DNA of 64,000 nucleotides from Anopheles merus (lineage: Eukaryota > Arthropoda > Insecta > Diptera > Culicidae). The DNA lies in the NCBI RefSeq assembly GCF_017562075.2, contig NC_054085.1, positions 32,117,039-32,181,038 of the forward strand, given 5' to 3'. The notes under the pieces were generated by a model that worked only from the letters and a program-made list of their open reading frames with translations, had not been told where the DNA came from and ran no database searches. Positions 50,801 through 61,282 of this stretch are shown in pieces (positions within the stretch are counted from its first letter, which is position 1; each line of letters starts with the position of its first letter). The translations under genes were made by a program, and so were the position numbers.

Positions 50801-53800
50801 TTTTTAATCAAGATCGTGTCACGCGAACGGACGGCAGTGTGCGGATTTCAAATGCGAAAAACGCCACTTGGTTGCTTAAATTTTATGGCAAAACAGTATA
50901 AAGTAGCAAGTCATCGCCCACTCTCGCCACCGAAAAGGCAAGAGCCGATTCTGAGGAGCAAAGATTAATGTGTCGAATTTTGAGACGCGAACGCGTTTTG
51001 ATGCTCATCAAGATTAGCGCGAAAAATGAGGCAGGCAACTTAAAACAAAATGTCTCCTCTCTCTCTCTCTCTCTCCAGCCAATCAGTGTCAGCAGCCAGT
51101 TTGTGTCACTTTATGTCTTCATTTTAATTGGAAATTTTATCGTTTCATTGAGTTTATACGTTTGCATGCGAACGCATTCTGAAATCTTCAACATAAAAGA
51201 ACGATGGCAAAAAGAATGGGAACATGCGACAGTTCTGTTGTAAGGGATTTGTAACCGAACAACGTACAAAGCTTGATTTTTAATCTATCATTTACTGACA
51301 TGTGTTGAGATTATACACGGAATCCTACCAATAAGCTATAAAAACACACAATAAAACAAATTTATAAGAGTTCATCTAACACTGCAAGTCCTTTTTGCTG
51401 CAGAAGCACACTGTATCGTACACAGACCTCCCCTGGCATCGTTCTCATCATCGTATCCGGGTCATTCAATACTCTGCTCATTATAAATCGTACTGCTTCC
51501 AATATTAATCATCCCTATCACGTTCTCTGCCATCTAATCCTATGCCCCCCATTTCTATTTTCCCATTCTTTTCTCTCTCTCTCCTGTCTTGTCCCCCTTC
51601 CTTCCTCTCTCTCGACAGCGCTACTGCACTGCCTCTGTCCCGATCGAATGAAATAAAGCAACCTAACTGGAAATGGTGTGTGTGTGTGTGTTGCACGCAG
51701 GATGTTTTACGATGCAAAACTTAGTGGCATGACTTCCGCAATTTCAAGGCACGTTTTACTATCTTTTCCACTCCGCACGGAAGAAAATGGGCGAGCCAGC
51801 ACGAAGAGTGAAAGAGTGAGCGCAAAAATGTAGTTAAGAAAAAAACAGTAAACTCAGCAAAATAATGCGAAATGGAAGCAGCAAAATCCGTGCAGCTATG
51901 CATATTGCGCCAAGGAATGGCCGGACACGTGCTTTCATTGCAGACTCGTGCACTTGTTGCCGCATGTGCTGCCTGCCTGTGCCTGTCTGTGTAGCGTGGT
52001 AGCTCGGTAGTCAGGGTAGTGGTATAAGAGAGCGACAGCAAGCGCAAGCAAAAAGCGAAACATCGGCACAGCAATGTAGCTCAATTTGCAGTTTCCAATG
52101 TAGTACTCCTTGTGCGATTGATTTTTTACCGCTGTTTGGGTAGGTAGTAATTAAAAAAATGCTAAAGATTAGAATGCAGGCAAAATCGAAATAAGGTTGA
52201 AATATAGTTGTTTGCTTTGCTTTGACTCGATGATTGGAATCTGTTTGCTATTTATAGAGAGCAAAAAAAATCAGTTCAATTAAAATTGCTCCAATGGAAA
52301 TTTCCAAATCAAAGACTCATTTTGATGATGAGCTGGATAAAAGTCAGATTAAAACATCAAACATAATGCTGCATAAATTAAGCCAGCCCTACTGGGCGGT
52401 CCGATTTCAACTACAAATTGCTTTTCACCAGCCGCAAAACGTCAACTACCAGGCGCCTCCATCGCATACCAGCGGTAGGCAATTTAATCTAAAATCGGCC
52501 CCATTTCCCCCCTATATCCCGCTGTACCTGTAGTTGTTATGATTTATTTGCCACACATTAGCAGCGATAAAATCAGTTTTTAGAGCCACTTCCGTTGTTG
52601 ATGCAGCACTTTTACCGAAGAGTCGTTACGGTGCAATCACTTTAATGTTTCCCATCACCTCTCTTTTAATGCGAAATGCAAACTCGCAACGGGCAATAAC
52701 CATACTTTACTACAGTGGAAGTAAGTGTGAACAGTGCATTTTAATGTTGCTTGTAGAACGTGGAGACACAATCAAATTTCATTAAACACATGGCTACATG
52801 TCAAAATTATTTCAAACACCACCTCCTTTTTCTGAGTGGCGCAATTGTTAAGCCGTACATGCGATACATCCGGCACGCAAGGTCGGTATGGAGCTATAGA
52901 GTGATTAAATGCATACCTCCTCTACCACAAAGTGTTGTTCGCGAAACGGCATAAATCAGAAAAAATTATGCGATCCAATTAAAAAGTCCTAATAGCTGCT
53001 GCTGTGCCAGCGAAGAGCGCATTACATCGCCACTAATGGAATGGGTTGAGTAGATTCTAGTGCATCATGTGTATAGTGCATTTTGTTCGAAAAAAAACTG
53101 AAAACGCAAAATTCCAGAGAGAGTAAGCATTTTAAGTATGATTTCTAGAATAGGTCATAGCAAGGAAAACAAAAAACTTTCCCCCCAAGCGACGTATTAT
53201 TAAACGTTCTACATTGTATTGAGTTGTTTCTCAACTGGTAATCAATTCCGGTGTACGTGTATTGCACGGGAATAAACCTAAAAGTTTCTTAATTTAATAA
53301 CGACGTAACTCACACGAACCTGCCACCGGTCGGATAACCGGCCGGAAAAAGGCACTTTGATTAATTGGAACACCGATGGGAAGGAACGCGCAGGAATGGC
53401 TCAGTAACGATAATAGTACCGGTGCATTAAATTACATAGCCCAGCCGTACGAACATGGATTGTTTTACCTCGCTCGTGGGGCTTGCAATACAGGCAAATG
53501 GTTGGTAATCAATACCAGGCAGTGTTTGTATATGAGATTTACCTATCGTATGATTCCAAGATATATCCTACCGCATAATCATGTTGTACAATTTTTCTTT
53601 TAGGTTAAAGCGTAATAAAAAAATGAAGAAAATGCCAATGTTAAGATAAAAGCAAACAAATACTTCCAAAATGTACATAAAGCAGTACTGTAATACACCA
53701 AAATGTAACTAGATTTTTATCTCAACCCATATCCTGTTCACTAAGCGTAACTAAACTGTTAACCTTTACACTCTCGTCCTTGTACAGTGTCTGCATCAGT

Positions 53801-53980
53801 TTGCAAAACAAATTTCGAACCCTTCCCCACTACCAAACACGAACACAAAATCCACACACACAGACACCTACCCAAAAAATCTAATAATTATTTACAAAAA
53901 AACCGAAATCCATACCCGAAACAACCGGAGACGCGCCCGAAACCAACCGACATTTTCCCTCCCATATTATGTTCTTCCAG
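44861..53980 (+). other. Intron sequence up to exon 2
   Basis: Mostly noncoding. GC-richer patches occur at about 45150-45560, 47200-47650, 47860-48420 and 50460-50960. The first follows an acceptor-like CCACCAG but has stops and no consistent phase. The 50460-50960 patch carries a 185-codon minus frame (50165-50722) with no recognisable content. An inverted repeat lies at 47314. CT and CA microsatellites are frequent (50299-50314, 51056-51075, 51675-51690). No exon with matching phase was found. Confidence 0.45.
47314..47385. repeat. Inverted repeat, 12-bp arms
   Basis: TTGTACGCTAGC at 47314-47325 and GCTAGCGTACAA at 47374-47385 are exact reverse complements, 48 bases apart. The spacer is CT-rich. 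It may be the remnant of a small element or a stem of unknown function. Confidence 0.8.
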
Positions 53981-54166
53981 AGCTTCGCTGCACGCCCATT
54001 TCGGGCTTTACCTTACCCCCACAAACGCCACCCACCACCACGTACTCTGACATGGATGCACCAATGCAACCGCTAGTAGTCCGTAGACCCTCCGCGTCTA
54101 TGATGAAATGGGGCCCGATTGCCGCTAACCGACGGGTGCCCGAGGCGGTGCCCACTGCCAGGCAAG
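53981..54166 (+). CDS. Exon 2: symmetric internal exon with basic RRPSAS motif
   Basis: The acceptor TTATGTTCTTCCAG precedes 186 bases that begin with two bases of a split codon and end with one base, so phase 1 is kept on both sides. Reading in this phase gives 61 complete codons without a stop, with many GC-ending codons, including VVRRPSASMMKWGPIAANRR. RRPSAS fits the Arg-Arg-x-Ser consensus for cAMP-dependent kinase sites. The proposed donor is CAAG|GTTTGA at 54167; a GC-type donor five bases earlier (CCAG|GCAAGG) would break the phase. Joined to exon 1A or 1B the first codon becomes GAG (Glu); joined to exon 3 the last becomes GTA (Val). Because it is symmetric it could be skipped. The family is not recognised. 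Confidence 0.65.
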
Positions 54167-55275
54167 GTTTGAACCGATTTTGAATGCTAACACCCTCTCC
54201 CAGGCCGGAAAGCCAAAAGGGCAACTCAAAAGCAGTTAATTATTTTACACGATTTACCCGCACACACGCACACAAACCCCGTACTAACACGGTAGTCTCT
54301 TGTTGATGGAAGTGCATGGTCGGCCGCAAGTTCGTTCAAGTGTGGCTGGTTGGACGAAATAAGCACGCGATAAATGACACGCCTGCATTGCGAAATAATA
54401 GCTCCCCCGTCGTCGCTTTCGTCTCCTTGTTCGTAACGTTATCACGCGACTAAGAGATCACCGCAAAGATTAACAGCAGCTTCCTCTTTATCATCAACCG
54501 CTTTTGTTGGCCGCGTTGGCATCATCCATCACTGCTTCCGCTCCTCTGCTTGCCGGCTTGTTTTTTCTGCATTACTGTGTGCGCTGTGCGTTTCCCCCGT
54601 ATGTGACTAATCCAAAGCTAACACATTCTGCCACCTTTTGTCCAGCTGAAAGTTCGTCCATTTATTAAGGGTTGTGCGTGTGTCGGCCAGGCCACACCAT
54701 ACGCTTGATTAGTGCCGACGATGTACACCTGAGAGAATCCGTAAGCGCGACGGATGGATGGAATGTCTTGCCGAACATTGTTTATTAATGCTGCACATTA
54801 GTCGATGAATGCGGCGCTCATGTGACACGATGCGTGATAAGATATCATCAGTCCATCGCTTGCTTGCTATTATTTTTGGAACATACCGGAAATAGACAAT
54901 GTACATACGTTTCCCCAAACGCGGACCAGTTCGTCTACCACTCTTACTTATCAGGCGCTACTACATTTAGTGGCTTAATGTTCCAAATGTCATTGCCGAT
55001 CTCAACGGCGAACATTTTCACGCCATCTTGGTATCTTCCACCACGCTTCGTTTGTCCGTGTAAATGAACTAAAATAACGTGTAACATATCGTCCGATGTC
55101 ATCCGACGAGGGGTGCTTGCCCCCAATTATAGTTTATGTCTATGAACTGTTTATGTTTGTTATTGTAATTAAAGCTCTGAAAAAGACCCAACGATGTATA
55201 TCCGAGGATTTACAAAGTTGGCAAATCGTACGACACAATAACATATCCGTCATGGGTACAAGCCTCATATCATAA
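54167..55275 (+). other. Intron between exons 2 and 3, first part
   Basis: No coding potential was recognised. Composition is moderate at 54260-54700, then more AT-rich. Contains no identifiable RNA gene. Confidence 0.45.
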
Positions 55276-55381
55276 CCCTCACCTCGTAGTTAAGATGGAC
55301 TTTCCGGCTATGTGGTACTGAATAAGGTTCGAAAACCTGCGGCATGTCCGCGTAGGACGTTACGCCAAGTAGAAGAAGAAG
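55276..55381 (+). mobile_element. tRNA-derived SINE
   Basis: An A box TAGTTAAGATGG (55287-55298) fits the pol III consensus. A B box GGTTCGAAAACC (55326-55337) follows after 27 bases, shorter than in tRNA genes but suitable for a SINE head. The body ends in the simple tail AGAAGAAGAAG. The sequence cannot fold as an intact tRNA, so it is a retroposed element rather than a tRNA gene. It resembles the short tRNA-related SINEs known in Anopheles, but I cannot confirm the family by memory. Upstream limit is approximate. Confidence 0.55.
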
Positions 55382-55636
55382 CTGTATAAAAAATCTTATA
55401 TAATTTTACCAATGGCATACAGCACGACAATATTAAACTATTATGGTAGTGAATCAAGCAGAATTGTCAGGAATTTTCCGACAAAAGTGTAAAAAAAATA
55501 TTCAGGATTGAAAATAATCCTGTTGTAGTTGTTTTATTTTGAATTAGAAACGCCATTAAAAAACAATGTCAATAACAATTACACAACACCATGATAAACT
55601 ATGTCAAAAGAAAAGAAAAGAAAGAATCGATTTAAG

Positions 55637-55675
55637 GACGACCTCCGCTAGAGCGGAATGGTTAGCGCAACGAAC
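55637..55675 (+). repeat. Possible tRNA-like A-box fragment
   Basis: GGAATGGTTAGCGCAACG resembles the D-arm region of tRNA-related sequences (TGGTTAGCGC). No B box follows within a suitable distance, so it would be a broken SINE head. Weak evidence. Confidence 0.25.
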
Positions 55676-58600
55676 AAATATATAAGCAAAATAATTGATA
55701 GGAAAAGCTGTTACTACTAATCACCTACCTGTACTGTAATTTCGTAAAGTACTGGAAGTTATAATTATAATTTGTACTAAAATAGTGACTATAACAAACT
55801 GCTCCTTATCGATCATGCTTGAACATTTATAAATTATAGTATATGAACCATAGTATGAACATTTATAAATTAGTATATTAACACAGGATAATGCCAAACA
55901 AACCTTTAAGTTCAAATGGAAAAACGTTTGAGTAAATGCTTACGATTACAGATAGCATATCGAACGACAGTTTTCAAGTATTTATGCCAAAATAGCTTGC
56001 CAGTTTATTCCAAATAGCTAGGTTTGACTTTTGCTCGCCTCATTGAGCACGTCGAACAGTCTTCGAGGCAGCAAAATAATTAATTTTTAGAACAACAAAT
56101 TCTCATCCAAGCATAACGTTTATGTCCTACTTCCGTACGTTTGTTTGTGCGCGTTTCTTTAGCACAAATATTAGAGCAATTTAACAGCGACGCTCCAGGC
56201 ACGCACACACACTCTCTCTCTCTCTCTCCCGAACGCTTTGTTTGAGCAAAATTTAAACAAAAGCTCGGCAAGCATATGCTTTCGTGTAGCTGCCGCACGC
56301 TGGACGACACCAGAGGACAAGGTGGCAAAGGGCGGGTGTAAAATAATGCACAAACAACCATCCAAAAGCCGCACAATACAGCCACACACACACATACAGT
56401 GTCTACCCCAGCACGGGCACACTCACCAACAGCGACATTAAAAATTTAGACCTTCGGACCCAAGAGTGTGTGTGTGTGTTAGGCCTATGTTTTTTTTTTT
56501 TTTTGGTCCTTTCGTTCATTCTATCTCGCTTCAGCCGGCGGTGGTGGTTTTTTTCGACCGATTGCTCAACCCCACTTTGATGCGCAAAGTGTTGTCTCTT
56601 TTATCTCCATCGCTATCACTGCACCTGTGTGTGCGCGCCCTTCGCCCAATGACGACGTTGTTATGTTGACCAAACTTAAACTACTTTTCGCACGTGTTCG
56701 ACCGGGGAAGCCGAACGAACCGAGGCCGAGACCCGCTTAGAAGCCGTGCTACCATTGCACACGGATCGGTTCGACCCGCTTTTGATTTTGTTTTTGCCCG
56801 TTGGGGGAAGCTCTTCCCCTTTCGGACTCTCTTCCAATGCACTGCACTGAATGTTCAGCGCGAAAGGCTGCATCAAAGTTTGGAGCAATGTTACAAACGA
56901 ATCGTTTGCAATGAAAAATGCAACGCGCCGTACCTTACCGCCGACGCTTAAGCCGAGATTGTTGCCCGTCACTTTTTATTTTATTAGGTTCGGGCGACCG
57001 AGAAACATTTGTTTCTGTTGTATTTTTCCCTTCTTTTCTAAATAACAAAATCACTCCCACTTCCCCCAGCGGAGAGATAAGTGTACTATCAAGCCTTTGC
57101 TTCCGCTTGGTAAGGTGCTATTTGGTGCTTTGTTTTTGTTTCGCTTTAGCTGCTTCCCCGTTTACCCCTGCACACAGCTGCCACCATGCCACCTGCCGTG
57201 ACCGGAATGGGAATGATTTTTCGAGGTCAGCGAGGCCGATCCGTACTGCAGGACTACGGACGACACAGGTGCATTCGCTTCATCGTACCTTCATGCACCC
57301 AGTAGACACGGTGGAGACATAATCGGAACGACGGGTTTGGGGGGGGGGGGTGCGGCGTTCGATATTCGCTCGCTTTGATGTTGATAGTTGTAGTGGAGCG
57401 TATCATTCGGTGTCGTGATCGTTCCTGTATTCTACTGATCTAAATTAATAATCTGATTTGTAGGACGAGGGAAGCTAATGGAATAGTGCACGCTTTTTAC
57501 CGTTTGCGTGCATGGGAAATTTACTCCGAATATGTTCAGCTGTTTTTTGTTACGATGCACTGAAATGCTATTTCCTAATCTGTATATAACTATGATAATT
57601 AATTTTTGGGGTGTGTTCAAGTGGGTCTAAATCCATAGGCAGTTGTTTATATCACATCCACATGATTCTGGACGTTAAAAGAATATTAACATTTTTAATA
57701 AGCGTGTCCATTTTTCCCTGATTTTCCCTGATTTGTTATATACACATCATTTAATACATTCAATAATATTCGCTTTGTACTCCAACTTATACAACATGTT
57801 TGAAATTCATAATATAAGACCTAAGCTTTGCTTTAAATTGTAAATTGCTCCAAGCTATAAAAAAGCAACAATATCCAAACACACACTGCATCATTCGCCG
57901 GTGCAATATTATCAATGTACGATTATTCTTAAATTGGCTTCCCGACAACCTTAGACGGCCTCAGCTGTGCTTCTGCCCCTTTGCTAATCTTGTCTCAACG
58001 CAGAACTACTAGAAGCTTTCAGTGGAGTTACGCTGTTTCAGCTTCCATACACGGCGAAGGCCACGAAACAACAAGCCTTCTGCTCCCCTTGCCGAATTTA
58101 CCTTCTCCAGTTCCAGTGAATTATTATTGTGCATTCGAGATAATCGAAACGGCGACCGGATGCTTATTTTCGGTTCCACATTCTTCTCTCTCTCTCTCTC
58201 TCTCTCTCGCTCGCTGTCTAACCAAACCAGCTCCTGCCTGGTTTTGCTTGATTTATTGCTATGGGCTTTTCAGAGGGGGTGTACCGATGAGCTTTGTTTT
58301 GTGTTGTTTTTTGTTTGGTTTTTTATCGTTTTTGTTTTTTGCTTCTTGTTTGCAAACCGTGCCGCTCTATGAATTATATGCGCGCGCATAATAAAAACAA
58401 CTCTAATTGCAGTCCACGCCAGCACACGTGTGCATAGACTGAGTGTGTATGTTTGTTTGTTTATTGTTTTCGCTGTTCTTATTGTATCTTTTGTGTTTTG
58501 TTTCATTTCCGTGTTGCTGTCTTGAATTGGAAACATTTTCCGGTTTGCTAGTTTCTGCCGTGCCAGCGTCGCCCTTTCCACATGTTCTAACGATCCATTT

Positions 58601-58760
58601 TCTTTTCTTCCTTCCCTCCTCCCGGCGGTTGTGGCTGCACCGATCTGAATGAATTCATTTCACACCTGGTGTCGTCCCGGGTGGTAAACCTCCAAAAAAA
58701 AACAAAACTCTACTCTGCAAATAAACTTTCGGACACTTTGCGGACCAACACGCGGCACAG
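55676..58760 (+). other. Intron between exons 2 and 3, last part
   Basis: AT-rich to about 56100 and again at 57430-57900. A GC-richer patch (56680-57340) and a CT run (58184-58210) occur. Several frames in CT/T-rich DNA are composition artefacts. The last 50 bases lack any AG before the exon 3 acceptor. Confidence 0.45.
57339..57350 (+). repeat. Homopolymer run of 12 G
   Basis: Twelve consecutive G residues, within a GC-richer patch of the intron. Length may vary or be mis-sequenced. Confidence 0.9.
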
Positions 58761-58897
58761 TAAGCTTTGGCGGGCAGCCGGGCAGCGGTGGGTTCGTCAG
58801 CTCCCGCAGTGAACCGATCTCGCTGGCAACGCTGGATAAGGACTGCTTCATCATTCCGGTCCACAGCCTGGACCGCTTCCTGCCGGCAGGAATTCCG
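58761..58897 (+). CDS. Exon 3 of the large unrecognised gene
   Basis: The acceptor CGGCACAG is the only AG in the preceding 50 bases. The exon begins with two bases (TA) that complete a codon started by a phase-1 exon, then 45 complete codons, then a consensus donor CCG|GTAAGT. The product begins SFGGQPGSGGFVSSRSEPIS and ends HSLDRFLPAGIP, with LDKDCFIIPV in between. Codon use is GC-ending. The mixed hydrophobic pattern suggests the start of a folded region after the disordered N-terminus. I do not recognise the family. Splice phases on both sides agree exactly with exons 1A, 1B, 2 and 4. Confidence 0.8.
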
Positions 58898-60570
58898 GTA
58901 AGTGCATGTGAACCATTCATGAGGGGATAATCTATTTTCCAGTCCTGCTTGTTTTTGCATTCCCGTACCGGTACTTCTATTGTTGCCTGCTTGCTCCACG
59001 TGGCTTGGTTAGTGGATTTCTTATAGCAACAAAAAAAGATAATGATTTGTCTCATGTTGCAAAAGGACTGGAATTATTATATCAAAACATTTTCGTTTTT
59101 GTAGCTTTTCAAAAGGATTTAAATAATCGCATAGAAGATACTCAAGCCATGGTGTCGTATTAAAATCGCTTTAGACTCTTATTATAAGGTGTTTTGAAGC
59201 CTCTGTTTAAGTTGCAGTCTCTGAAAGATGGTCCTTTCATTGTACATACATTATTTGCCTCTCTAAAATGAACGGAAGCATAAGTGAATCATATAGGAAT
59301 TTTAACAAATTCTAAGCAGACAAAAATCAACTTTAGCTGATGGAAAGATAATTCTTTAATGCAAAAATGCTTACTAAACTTCTATCAAAACGAAACATTC
59401 CCATTTATTCATAAAAATAATCCCAAAAGAGGATAAGTCTTGTAAGCACTTCATGGTAAACCTAATACTGGGTCCCTTCATGATTCTAATCAGCTTTTTA
59501 TATGGAGTTAGACAGTTGGAAAAAAACTAACCTGCGATTTTCAGCTTAGATTATTTTAGCCTCAAAGCTAGAATTAGATTCGAGTACCTGCTCGAAAAAA
59601 ATGGCAAAACAAGGTGGCGTTTTCATTTCTCTCAAGGTGGTCTCAAAGCATGTTTTTTATAACCAAATTTGACCGTCGCTTTTCGTCAGGTCGGGTGAAA
59701 TCTTTTGCTCAAACAGGCTTTCTGGTAGCTTGACAAATACACATAACTCTTTTAAAATCTTCATTCAGAAGTAGAAGCTATAAATATGAACCTGCTAAAT
59801 GCATACACCTTGGGATGAGCCCACCTGTATATTATACCCACTTTGATAGCTGCTCGAAAACTGCTATACAATCCAAACAGCTGATAGGCTGATATTTCAG
59901 CCTTCGATCTAAAAACGGGAAGAGGCCCAATTTAGATTAAGGTTCCTCCCTTTTTTCGACACTATTTTCAAATTATAAATGGAATATCAATTGTTAATTA
60001 GTGTCAGTATTTCATTTGCACTCCCAAGACCCTAGCTTATTTCACAATGTAGGCAAGTATCGTTTCATCCGCAAAGCCTCTATTAAAAAGAACAATACTC
60101 TAACCGTCTACAATAATAGTCCCATGGCACCGTTGCAAATTCAGTGTGTGATTATTCCGACCAAAAGGGACAGTTTTCAACTCCACCAATCTGCCCAAGC
60201 ACACGCATGCCTAACTTCCATAACCCTAAACCAACATCAATTATGTACAAACTGGGCAAAAAGAAGACAGCAAGCCCCAATAACAACGTGCCACACACCA
60301 TCCCAACACGCAGCACTACACTCGAAAAGCATGTAAATCTTTCCGAGAAAGTAATGTGTACATTTATTAACTCATTAAAGTTTCCACCCCCACTGAAACA
60401 TTCACTGCAAAGCTGTGCCATGAGATATTTTAATTAAAATGTTCCATTTCCTGCCCACGAGTGTCGTTGCCACAAATGCCCACAAATTTGTTCACCGAGT
60501 TCCCTCCCAATGTACTGCCTTGTACGCATTTCGAGGAGGCGATGTTTTACCTGTTGTCCCTTTCCTACAG
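58898..60570 (+). other. Intron 3
   Basis: AT-rich and stop-dense, starting GTAAGTG and ending CCTTTCCTACAG. No nested gene, RNA gene or repeat of note was recognised. Confidence 0.7.
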
Positions 60571-60823
60571 CAACTACCGACGCCGGAAACGGCCGACCCG
60601 TCCCAGGTCGGGCCGCTCAGCGTGCTCGAGGTGTCCGATCCAAAGATCTGCATCCTAGCCCACCTAATGAGCCCACTGGAACCGATCGATCCACTGCTGG
60701 AGTCGCCCCTAGCCCACCCGCTCATGAAGCAGCGTGCCGTCGCGTCCGAGCTGCTGAACGAGGTCCAGCAGGGCAACAATGCCGTCGGCGGAATGCTGCT
60801 CGCCAACATGGAGCGAAGTTCCG
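60571..60823 (+). CDS. Exon 4 of the large unrecognised gene
   Basis: A strong acceptor (pyrimidine-rich, ending CTACAG) opens in phase 0. The exon has 84 complete codons plus one base before the donor G|GTGAGT. The product runs QLPTPETADPSQVGPLSVLE at the start, has a Leu/Pro-rich centre (LMSPLEPIDPLLESPLAHPL) and then a probable helix (KQRAVASELLNEVQQ). Third codon positions are heavily G/C, in clear contrast with the introns. It follows exon 3 without frame change. The reading frame happens to stay open upstream into the intron, but the strong acceptor fixes the exon start. Confidence 0.88.
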
Positions 60824-60921
60824 GTGAGTGTGTGTGTGGCAGAAAAGGATGCGAAGCTCCTTCCAAGAACCGCACGCACCCTTTCTACACAACATTATTT
60901 ATTTTTTCATATTTTTTGCAG
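60824..60921 (+). other. Short intron 4 (98 bp)
   Basis: GTGAGTG donor and TTTTTTGCAG acceptor define a short intron, a size common in dipterans. It removes in-frame stops and keeps the flanking exons in phase. Confidence 0.85.
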
Positions 60922-61178
60922 CCGAATTTCCCTTCATCGCTTACTATGTGATAAACACCACCCAAACCGATCCCGCCATGTTCTACACGGGGGTGCGCGG
61001 CGCTTCGCTGTCCAAGTTTGAGCCGAAAAACACGCGCTACACCGCAGCCCACACGCTCGACCTGTACAGCGAGGTAGCGTCCATCTGCCGGCCACCGCTA
61101 GCGCTCGCCCCGAACGAGATTGGCAGCGTGAAGAAGGGCCAAACGCCCTCCACCGGGTACATCATTAGTGTCTACAAG
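60922..61178 (+). CDS. Exon 5 of the large unrecognised gene
   Basis: The exon starts with two bases that complete GCC (Ala) with exon 4, then has 85 codons and ends in phase 0 at AAG|GTATGT. The product includes EFPFIAYYVINTTQTDPAMF, then HTLDLYSEVASICRP and ends STGYIISVYK. The alternation of hydrophobic and polar residues suggests a folded, beta-rich domain. I cannot assign a family. Together the modelled exons give about 420 residues from exon 1A, and the protein continues or ends just beyond, depending on the next splice event. Confidence 0.88.
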
Positions 61179-61261
61179 GTATGTCGAAAATCGGCCCTTT
61201 TTGCGAACTCCCAAACGTATCTCGCTCCTCCGTTTTCCTCCTCGGCTGTGCATCTCTGCAG

Positions 61262-61282
61262 GATCTCTACCTTGTTCGGTGA
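61262..61282 (+). CDS. Possible 17-nt microexon, or short terminal exon
   Basis: A strongly pyrimidine-rich acceptor (CTCGGCTGTGCATCTCTGCAG) lies 83 bases after the exon 5 donor. In phase 0 the sequence reads Asp-Leu-Tyr-Leu-Val-Arg and then TGA (61280-61282). Alternatively a good donor, CG|GTGAGA at 61279, would make a 17-base microexon with phase 2 exit toward an exon outside the window. Both readings use the same acceptor. If terminal, an AATAAA at 61906-61911 could serve as polyadenylation signal. Confidence 0.4.
   Translation, partial: DLYLVR

Noticed and set aside
54160..54166. GC-type donor CCAG|GCAAGG for exon 2
   Set aside because: It matches the GC-donor consensus but leaves phase 2, which does not fit exon 3; the GT five bases later does.
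54052..54182. Separate 43-codon gene starting at ATG 54052
   Set aside because: The frame extends upstream to a good splice acceptor and fits the phase of neighbouring exons, so an internal exon is more likely.
55276..55381. Complete tRNA gene
   Set aside because: A and B boxes are present but no acceptor stem or anticodon arm can be formed; a SINE is a better explanation.
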